Shown one piece after another: positions 1-5,952 of a stretch of DNA of 5,952 nucleotides. Location: the NCBI GenBank assembly GCA_020846815.1, contig JADLDF010000303.1:1-5952 (forward strand). Reading direction: 5' to 3'. Positions within the stretch are counted from its first letter, which is position 1; every line of letters starts with the position of its first letter. The translations under genes and the position numbers were made by a program. The notes below the pieces were generated by a model. The model was given only the letters and a program-made list of their open reading frames with translations, was not told where the DNA came from and ran no database searches. The stretch is from Gammaproteobacteria bacterium. Its GTDB lineage: Bacteria; Pseudomonadota; Gammaproteobacteria; Steroidobacterales; Steroidobacteraceae.

Positions 1-1751
<1,751 letters not shown>

Positions 1752-1798
1752 GGCGGCTCGCGGGCGGACGGTGCCCGGCGGCCGGAAGTCTAATGGAA

Positions 1799-1838
1799 GG
1801 GGCGGCACCTTGCGGCCCCGGCGGCGCCCTCGCCGCCG
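1799..1838 (-). repeat. two adjacent GC-rich stem-loops in the amiC-mutL gap
   Basis: Positions 1819-1838 form a perfect 8-bp inverted repeat (CGGCGGCG / CGCCGCCG) around a 4-base loop at 1827-1830. Positions 1799-1819 form a second hairpin, five pairs, one C-C mismatch, then two pairs around a 5-base loop. The two share base 1819, so they would compete at the base of their stems. Neither is followed by a T-run in the minus direction, so this is not a classical intrinsic terminator. It could be a pausing, RNA-processing or mRNA-stability element between amiC and mutL, or chance pairing in GC-rich DNA. The rest of the 1752-1904 gap holds no gene or clear promoter. Confidence 0.4.
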
Positions 1839-1904
1839 ACCGCGACCAGGCACCGTCTTGCAACGGGATCCGGCAGCGCCTGCGGCGAGGCGATATTGCC
1901 CGAC

Positions 1905-3293
1905 TCAGCGCAGCGCGCGGACGCCCGGCAGGACCTGGGCCTGCGCCGTCGTCGGCGCCGCGCGGCGCGCCAGCGCGAACTGCGTGCCCTCGGGCGGGTG
2001 GTGCGCGAAGTAGTCGTGCACGCCAGCGACGATCGCCTCGGCGATGCGCGCGCGCCGCGCCGCCTGGCCGAGCATGCGCTCGTCGCCGGCGTTGGAAATG
2101 TAGGCCGTCTCGACCAGCATCGACGGAATGTCCGGCGACTTCAGCACCACGAACCCGGCCTGCTGCACCCGCGGCTTGCGCACCACGCCGACGCGGTCGA
2201 TGGAGCGCAGCACCCGCTCGGCAGCCTGCATGCTGGAGGTGATGTTCGCCGACTGCGACAGGTCGAGCAGCACCGACGCCAGCATGTCGTCCTTGTCGTC
2301 CAGCGAGACGCCGCCCTTGAGGTCGGCCGCGTTCTCGCGCTCGGCCAGCCAGCGCGCCTGCTCGTCGCTGGCGCCCTTCTCCGAGAGCACGTAGACCGAA
2401 GCGCCGGAAACGTTGCGGTCGTGCACCGAATCGGCGTGTATCGAGACGAACATGTCGGCCTTGGCGTCGCGCGCGCGCTTGATGCGCTGGCGCAGCGTCA
2501 GGAAATGGTCGCCGTTGCGGGTCAGCACCGCGCGCATGCCGCTCTGACGGTCGATGCGCGCGGCCACCTCGCGCGCGATTTCCAGCACGACGTCCTTCTC
2601 GCGCGTGCCGCCGCGGCCGATCGCACCCGGATCCTGGCCGCCGTGGCCGGCGTCGATCGCGACGACGACCGTGCGGCCGCTCGGCGGTGCGTGCGCGGCG
2701 CGGATTGCGGCGGCAGGGGCTGCAGCCGCGGTGGCCGGGGCTGCGGTCGCGACGGCAGGCACGGCGGCCGCAGCCGCCGCGGGTGCAGCGCGCGACGCTG
2801 CGGCCGTGGCCTTCGCCGTGGACGACGGCGCCGCTGCGACCGTCGCTGCGGCCGAGGTCGCAGCCGCTGCGCTCGTGGATGCACCGAGGTCGAGGACCAG
2901 GCGATGTGCGAGGCCCGCGCCGGCCGCGAGCGACGTCGTGCGCGCCGGCGTGCCTGCGGGCAGCTCGACGACGATGCGCAGCGCCCCGTCGGGGCGCGGC
3001 GCCATGCGCAGGCTGCGCGCGAGCCCGAGCGGCGCCGGCAGGACGCGTCCCGGCGCGAGCTGCGCCTGCTGCAAGTCGAGCACCGCGCGGCGCGGGCCGT
3101 CGAGCGTGAAGAAGCGATAGCGCGGCGCGGCGCTCAGCTGCAGCACCAGGCGCGTCGCCTCGCTGCTGCCGGAGAGCTGGACGTCGCGGATCTGGTTGGT
3201 CGCGGCCGCGGCCGCAGGAGCCGCAACGGTCGACCCCAGCAAGGTACCGACGAGCGCCAGGACGGGCAGGATCTGATGGTGACTAAATTTCAC
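1905..3293 (-). CDS. amiC: periplasmic N-acetylmuramoyl-L-alanine amidase (AMIN + Amidase_3, AmiB/AmiC type)
   Basis: This zinc amidase cleaves the bond between MurNAc and the stem peptide of peptidoglycan, which separates daughter cells at the septum. The 462-residue product starts at GTG 3293. A Sec-type signal peptide covers about residues 1-26 (hydrophobic ILPVLALVGTLLG, then Ala-rich). An AMIN domain, which targets peptidoglycan or the septum, covers about 33-137. An Ala-rich linker spans about 138-203. The Amidase_3 domain covers about 208-430. Zinc ligands are H217 (DAGHGG), E232 (TREKD) and H286 (SIHAD), and the catalytic Glu is E395 (LVETAYISN). The insert at about 308-368 matches the regulatory helix region of family members that are activated by EnvC or NlpD. 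The tail after 430 is short and has no LysM repeat. The GTG start is chosen because it gives a complete signal peptide and no ATG lies between it and the tsaE stop; the possible ribosome site GGAAG is a rather distant 12 bases away. The symbol could equally be amiB, which occupies this position in E. coli. Confidence 0.93.
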   Translation of the reverse strand: MKFSHHQILPVLALVGTLLGSTVAAPAAAAATNQIRDVQLSGSSEATRLVLQLSAAPRYRFFTLDGPRRAVLDLQQAQLAPGRVLPAPLGLARSLRMAPRPDGALRIVVELPAGTPARTTSLAAGAGLAHRLVLDLGASTSAAAATSAAATVAAAPSSTAKATAAASRAAPAAAAAAVPAVATAAPATAAAAPAAAIRAAHAPPSGRTVVVAIDAGHGGQDPGAIGRGGTREKDVVLEIAREVAARIDRQSGMRAVLTRNGDHFLTLRQRIKRARDAKADMFVSIHADSVHDRNVSGASVYVLSEKGASDEQARWLAERENAADLKGGVSLDDKDDMLASVLLDLSQSANITSSMQAAERVLRSIDRVGVVRKPRVQQAGFVVLKSPDIPSMLVETAYISNAGDERMLGQAARRARIAEAIVAGVHDYFAHHPPEGTQFALARRAAPTTAQAQVLPGVRALR

Positions 3294-3353
3294 TGGTATC
3301 AGGGACTTCCGTGCAGGAGCTGGCGCGTAATCTACGGTGGGGCCGGGCCGACT
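3294..3353 (-). other. tsaE-amiC intergenic gap
   Basis: This is a 60-base non-coding spacer between the TGA of tsaE and the GTG of amiC. It includes GGAAG at about 3306-3310 (minus), a plausible but distant ribosome site. I see no convincing -35/-10 pair and no terminator, so read-through from tsaE into amiC is likely. The DNA becomes AT-rich at the amiC start (3284-3292), which would keep the start codon region weakly structured in an otherwise GC-rich transcript. Confidence 0.5.
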
Positions 3354-3884
3354 TCAAGCGGCCTGCGCGTTTCCCAGCCGCGCCAGCCAGGCCGCCCCGG
3401 CGGCGCTGCGGGCGGCCGCGACGATGCGGTGCAGCGCGCCATCGACCGACAGCCTGAGCGCGAGATCGGGTACCGGCAGCATCGCGCCCCCCTGCTCCGG
3501 CCATTCGATCAGCCACAGCGTGCCGCCGCGATCGACGTCGTCGAGCGCCAGCGCCGCCAGCGCCTCGGGGTTTTCGAGACGGTACAGATCCGCGTGCACG
3601 AGCTCGAGCGCGCCGGCCAGATAGCGCTCGATCAGGCTGTAGGTGGGGCTACGGATCGCTCCGATGACGCCGAGGCGGCGGAACAGCCCGCGGACCAGGG
3701 TCGTCTTGCCGGCGCCGAGATCGCCGGTCAGGCCGACACGCAGCGCCCGCGCCGGATCCGGCCGGAAGGCATCGGCGAGCGCCGCGCCGAAGCTTTCGGT
3801 GTCGGCCTCGGAACGCGACTCGAACTCACGCGGCGGCGTGGCGGCGGCAGCGCCCGGAGCTCCGCGCGGCTCGTCGCCGCTCAC
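3354..3884 (-). CDS. tsaE: tRNA threonylcarbamoyladenosine biosynthesis ATPase TsaE
   Basis: TsaE is the P-loop ATPase that works with TsaB and TsaD to place t6A on A37 of ANN-decoding tRNAs in the cytoplasm. The 176-residue product has the Walker A motif GDLGAGKT at 54-61, the family motif SPTYSLIE at 79-86, HADLYRL at 97-103 and LIEWPEQG at 125-132, in the usual order. It is about 20 residues longer than the E. coli protein (153 aa). The extra length is mostly an N-terminal stretch rich in Ala, Pro, Gly and Glu. The start is GTG at 3884-3882 and overlaps the TGA of nnrD as GTGA (3884-3881), a strong sign of translational coupling. No good Shine-Dalgarno sequence is visible, which fits coupling. 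No internal Met offers a better start. Confidence 0.96.
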   Translation of the reverse strand: MSGDEPRGAPGAAAATPPREFESRSEADTESFGAALADAFRPDPARALRVGLTGDLGAGKTTLVRGLFRRLGVIGAIRSPTYSLIERYLAGALELVHADLYRLENPEALAALALDDVDRGGTLWLIEWPEQGGAMLPVPDLALRLSVDGALHRIVAAARSAAGAAWLARLGNAQAA

Positions 3885-5365
3885 TGCAGGTTGACCCAGG
3901 TACGGATCTCCTGCGCGACCTCGCTGGCGAGCACGCCGCGCTCACCGTTGCGGGCCTCGGCATCGCCGGCCATCGCATGCACCAGCACGCCGACCCGCGT
4001 CGCGCGCCACGGCTCACCGACCTGGGCCACGATGCCGGCGATCGCGCCGGTCAGCACGTCGCCCATGCCCGGCGCGGCCATGCCGGGATTGCCGCGCTCG
4101 CAGATCGCCGCCACGCGGCCGGCACCGCCGACGAGGGTGCCCGCACCCTTGAGCACGACGATGCCACCGTAGCGTCCGACCAGCGCTTCCAGCGCGCCGA
4201 GCCGGTCGGACTGGATCGCCGCGGTATCGACGCCGAGCAGGCGCCCCGCCTCCCCCGGATGCGGCGTCAGCACCCAGTTTGCACGCGCCGCAAGCTGCTG
4301 CTCGGCGAGCAGGTTGAGCGCATCGGCGTCGACGATCAGCGGCCGCGGCGCCTCGATGACCCGCGCGAACACCTCGTGTGCCCAGGCGCTGCGGCCGAGC
4401 CCGGGACCGATCGCGATCACGTCGGCACGCACCAGGTGCTCCTCGACGCCGCGCGGGTCGTCGAGCGCGTGCACGATCAGTTCGGGCCGCCCGCCGGCGA
4501 CCGCGAGCGCGCATTCCGGCGCCGCCAGCACCGTCACCAGACCTGCTCCGACGCGCAGTGCGGCCTCGCCCGCGAGCCGCGTCGCACCGGGCATGCCGGG
4601 ACCGCTGCCGATGACCAGCACCCGGCCGAAAGAGCCCTTGTGGGCCGCGCGCGGCCGGCGCGGCAGCGCCGCGCCGATCTCGCTCTCGAGGATGCGCTGC
4701 AGCCGCGGCACCAGCGACTCGCGCTCGGGCGCGGCGACTTCGAGGTCGTCGAAGAAGACCGTGCCGCAGTACTCGGGACCGTCGCCGAGGTACAGCCCCG
4801 TCTTCAAGCCGATGAAGGTGATCGTGCAGTCGGCGCGTACCGCGGCGCCCAGTGGCAGCCCCGTATCGCCCGACAGGCCCGAGGGGATGTCGAGCGCGAA
4901 CACCGGCCGGCCGCAGCCGTTGACCGCCGCGATCGCCGCGGCGAACGCCGGGCGTACCGGGCCGTCCAGCCCGGTGCCGAGCATCGCATCGACGACGACG
5001 TCGCCGGCGGCGAGCAACTGCGGGTCGCCGAAAGGCTCGACCAGGCCGGCGCTTGCGACGAAGTCCTGCCAGGCGCGGCGCGCATCGCCACGCAGACCTT
5101 GCGGGTCGGCGACCGCGAGCACGCGCACCTCGAGCCCGGCGGCCTGGGCGAAGCGCGCGAGCACGTAGCCGTCGCCGGCGTTGTTGCCGGAACCGCAGAC
5201 GATCACGACGTGGTGCGCCATGGGCCAGCGGGTGCGCATCATGCGCAGACTCGCCTCGCCGGCGCGCTTCATCAGCGTGTAGCCGGCGATGCCCCGCTCG
5301 TGGATCGCGTACTCGTCGAGGTCGCGGACCTGGCGGGTGGAGTAAATCGCGGTGGGCAGGGCCAT
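3881..5365 (-). CDS. nnrD: bifunctional NAD(P)H-hydrate repair enzyme Nnr (epimerase + ADP-dependent dehydratase)
   Basis: This 494-residue enzyme repairs damaged NADH and NADPH. Its N-terminal domain interconverts R- and S-NAD(P)HX, and its C-terminal domain dehydrates S-NAD(P)HX using ADP. The epimerase half (about 1-225) shows GSGNNAGDGYV at 58-68, VDAMLGTGL with D126 at 125-133, DIPSG at 159-163, and K188. The dehydratase half (about 230-494, ribokinase-like fold) shows HKGSFGR at 242-248, GPGLGR at 320-325, DADALN at 346-351, TPHPGE at 367-372, KGAGT at 406-410, and GNPGMAAPGMGD with the catalytic-type D436. E. coli Nnr is 515 aa, so this is full length. The ATG at 5365 is preferred: family homology begins just after it, and the frame upstream reads into DNA that encodes queG on the other strand. 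An in-frame ATG at 5395 would add only ten residues and lies upstream of the likely -10 box. The two-domain protein is also named nnr or yjeF. Confidence 0.97.
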   Translation of the reverse strand: MALPTAIYSTRQVRDLDEYAIHERGIAGYTLMKRAGEASLRMMRTRWPMAHHVVIVCGSGNNAGDGYVLARFAQAAGLEVRVLAVADPQGLRGDARRAWQDFVASAGLVEPFGDPQLLAAGDVVVDAMLGTGLDGPVRPAFAAAIAAVNGCGRPVFALDIPSGLSGDTGLPLGAAVRADCTITFIGLKTGLYLGDGPEYCGTVFFDDLEVAAPERESLVPRLQRILESEIGAALPRRPRAAHKGSFGRVLVIGSGPGMPGATRLAGEAALRVGAGLVTVLAAPECALAVAGGRPELIVHALDDPRGVEEHLVRADVIAIGPGLGRSAWAHEVFARVIEAPRPLIVDADALNLLAEQQLAARANWVLTPHPGEAGRLLGVDTAAIQSDRLGALEALVGRYGGIVVLKGAGTLVGGAGRVAAICERGNPGMAAPGMGDVLTGAIAGIVAQVGEPWRATRVGVLVHAMAGDAEARNGERGVLASEVAQEIRTWVNLQ

Positions 5366-5373
5366 AGGATCAT

Positions 5374-5379
5374 TATACT
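5374..5379 (+). promoter_or_regulatory. predicted -10 element for queG
   Basis: TATACT (five of six matches to TATAAT) lies 14 bases before the queG ATG on the plus strand. It shares the four bases TATA (5374-5377) with the opposed TATAAT for nnrD. No recognisable -35 hexamer is found 16-18 bases upstream. Expected initiation near 5386 would give a leader of only about eight bases, too short for a normal ribosome site, and none is visible. Confidence 0.45.
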
Positions 5380-5381
5380 GG

Positions 5382-5400
5382 CCGGCACCTGCCATGCCGG
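5382..5400. repeat. inverted repeat CCGGCA-N7-TGCCGG, possible operator
   Basis: Two 6-base arms, 5382-5387 and 5395-5400, form a perfect inverted repeat with a 7-base spacer. The right arm coincides with the -35 position of the predicted nnrD promoter and includes the last two bases of the queG start codon. The left arm covers the predicted queG transcription start. A protein bound here could affect both genes. Short GC-only arms are common by chance in such DNA, so the assignment is weak. Confidence 0.3.
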
Positions 5401-5952
5401 ACACGCCGCCCTCCGATCTGCATGCCCTGCGGCGCGAACTCGGGCCGCTTGCCCGCGCGCTCGGCTTCACCGCGCTCGGCGTGGCCGACGTCGAGCTCGC
5501 TGTGGACGAGGCCCGGCTCGAGGCCTGGCTCGAGGCCGGCATGCACGGCGAAATGGACTACATGCAGCGGCATGGGCGGCGGCGCAGCCGTCCGGCCGAG
5601 CTCATCCCCGGGACGCTGCGGGTGATCTCGGTCGGAATGGACTACCGTCCCGCCGAAGCAGCCGACGCCGCGGCGGTGCTCGCCGATCCGGCGCTCGGCT
5701 ATGTATCGCGCTATGCGCTCGGCCGCGACTACCACAAGGTCATGCGTCCGGCCCTGCAGCGCCTCGCCGACCGCATCGCCGAGCGCATCGGCCCTTTCGG
5801 CCATCGCGTCTTCGTCGATTCCGCCCCGGTGCTCGAGAAGCCGCTGGCGCGCAACGCCGGCCTCGGCTGGATCGGCAAGCACACCAACCTCATCGCCCGC
5901 GACGCCGGCTCGTGGTTCTTCCTCGGCGAGATCTATACCGACCTGCCGCTGC
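5394..5952 (+). CDS. queG: epoxyqueuosine reductase QueG (3' end cut by window edge)
   Basis: QueG is the cobalamin- and Fe-S-dependent reductase that converts epoxyqueuosine to queuosine at position 34 of GUN-anticodon tRNAs, the last step of the pathway. The window holds 186 codons from ATG 5394, about half of the usual protein. Visible family motifs are HGEMDYM (51-57), PGTLRVISVGMDY (72-84), GYVSRYALGRDYHK (102-115), VDSAPVLEKPLA (141-152) with D142 at the position of the proposed general-acid Asp, and GLGWIGKHTN (156-165). The cysteine-rich double [4Fe-4S] region and any HEAT-like tail lie beyond the edge. It is divergent from nnrD with a 28-base gap, the same arrangement as yjeS/yjeF in E. 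coli. An in-frame GTG at 5352 is open but falls inside nnrD and upstream of the predicted -10, so the ATG is preferred. Confidence 0.96.
   Translation, partial: MPDTPPSDLHALRRELGPLARALGFTALGVADVELAVDEARLEAWLEAGMHGEMDYMQRHGRRRSRPAELIPGTLRVISVGMDYRPAEAADAAAVLADPALGYVSRYALGRDYHKVMRPALQRLADRIAERIGPFGHRVFVDSAPVLEKPLARNAGLGWIGKHTNLIARDAGSWFFLGEIYTDLPL

Larger units (their letters stand above)
5372..5400 (-). promoter_or_regulatory. predicted sigma70-type promoter for nnrD-tsaE-amiC-mutL
   Basis: A perfect TATAAT lies at 5377-5372 on the minus strand, in a short AT-rich island within very GC-rich DNA. With a 17-base spacer, the -35 position (5400-5395) reads CCGGCA, which matches only three of six consensus bases. 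The -10 box ends six bases before the nnrD ATG (5365). Transcription would therefore start at or within a base or two of that ATG, giving a leaderless mRNA. This agrees with the absence of a Shine-Dalgarno sequence. Confidence 0.6.

Noticed and set aside
1799..1838. Intrinsic terminator after amiC
   Set aside because: The hairpins are strong but no T-tract follows in the direction of transcription, and the amiC-mutL linkage is conserved in relatives.
2685..2882. Possible tandem DNA repeat or mobile insertion in the Ala-rich part of amiC
   Set aside because: The frame is unbroken, there is no regular repeat unit or flanking duplication, and it fits a low-complexity interdomain linker.
1896..4172. 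A 758-codon open frame on the plus strand, antisense to amiC, tsaE and part of nnrD
   Set aside because: The translation is Arg/Ala/His-rich with no recognisable domain. The opposite strand encodes three clear conserved proteins in order. Stop-poor antisense frames are expected at this GC content.
5366..5542. N-terminal extension of nnrD by up to 59 residues to an ATG at 5542
   Set aside because: The extra residues are low-complexity Ser/Ala/Arg, antisense to the well-conserved start of queG. Family homology begins right after the ATG at 5365, and the likely -10 box would lie inside the extended gene.
5373..5882. A 169-codon minus-strand frame opposite queG
   Set aside because: It has no recognisable motifs, while the plus strand shows strong QueG motifs over the same bases.

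Overview
This window is a conserved, chromosomal housekeeping region from a very GC-rich gammaproteobacterium. The GC content is about 70% by eye. The gene order queG <-> nnrD-tsaE-amiC-mutL, with queG divergent from the rest, matches the Escherichia coli yjeS / yjeF-yjeE-amiB-mutL neighbourhood. MutL keeps the C-terminal endonuclease motif that E. coli lacks. Together with the high GC, this points away from the Enterobacterales and towards a Xanthomonadales-, Nevskiales- or Chromatiales-like lineage. The exact taxon cannot be fixed from the window.

Layout from left to right. Positions 1-1751 (minus) hold mutL, cut at its 3' end by the window edge. Positions 1752-1904 are a non-coding gap with two GC-rich hairpins. 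Positions 1905-3293 (minus) hold a periplasmic AMIN-domain N-acetylmuramoyl-L-alanine amidase of the AmiB/AmiC type. Positions 3294-3353 are a 60-base gap. Positions 3354-3884 (minus) hold tsaE, which overlaps by four bases the end of nnrD (3881-5365, minus). Positions 5366-5393 are a 28-base divergent promoter region. Positions 5394-5952 (plus) hold the first 186 codons of queG, cut by the right edge.

The four minus-strand genes are probably one transcription unit read from the promoter next to queG. They serve different housekeeping jobs: repair of hydrated NAD(P)H (NnrD), the t6A modification of tRNA (TsaE), daughter-cell separation (amidase) and mismatch repair (MutL). QueG completes queuosine synthesis, so two tRNA-modification genes flank nnrD. 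In E. coli the cluster continues past mutL into miaA and hfq; here that part would lie outside the window.

I see no mobile element, CRISPR array, RNA gene or novel gene system. The observations most worth a second look are a shared TATA core that forms opposed -10 elements for queG and nnrD and would give leaderless or nearly leaderless mRNAs, an inverted repeat lying on that promoter, a MutL endonuclease motif with alanine in place of glutamine, and an amidase that lacks the LysM tail seen in some relatives. The long open frames antisense to these genes look like high-GC shadows.
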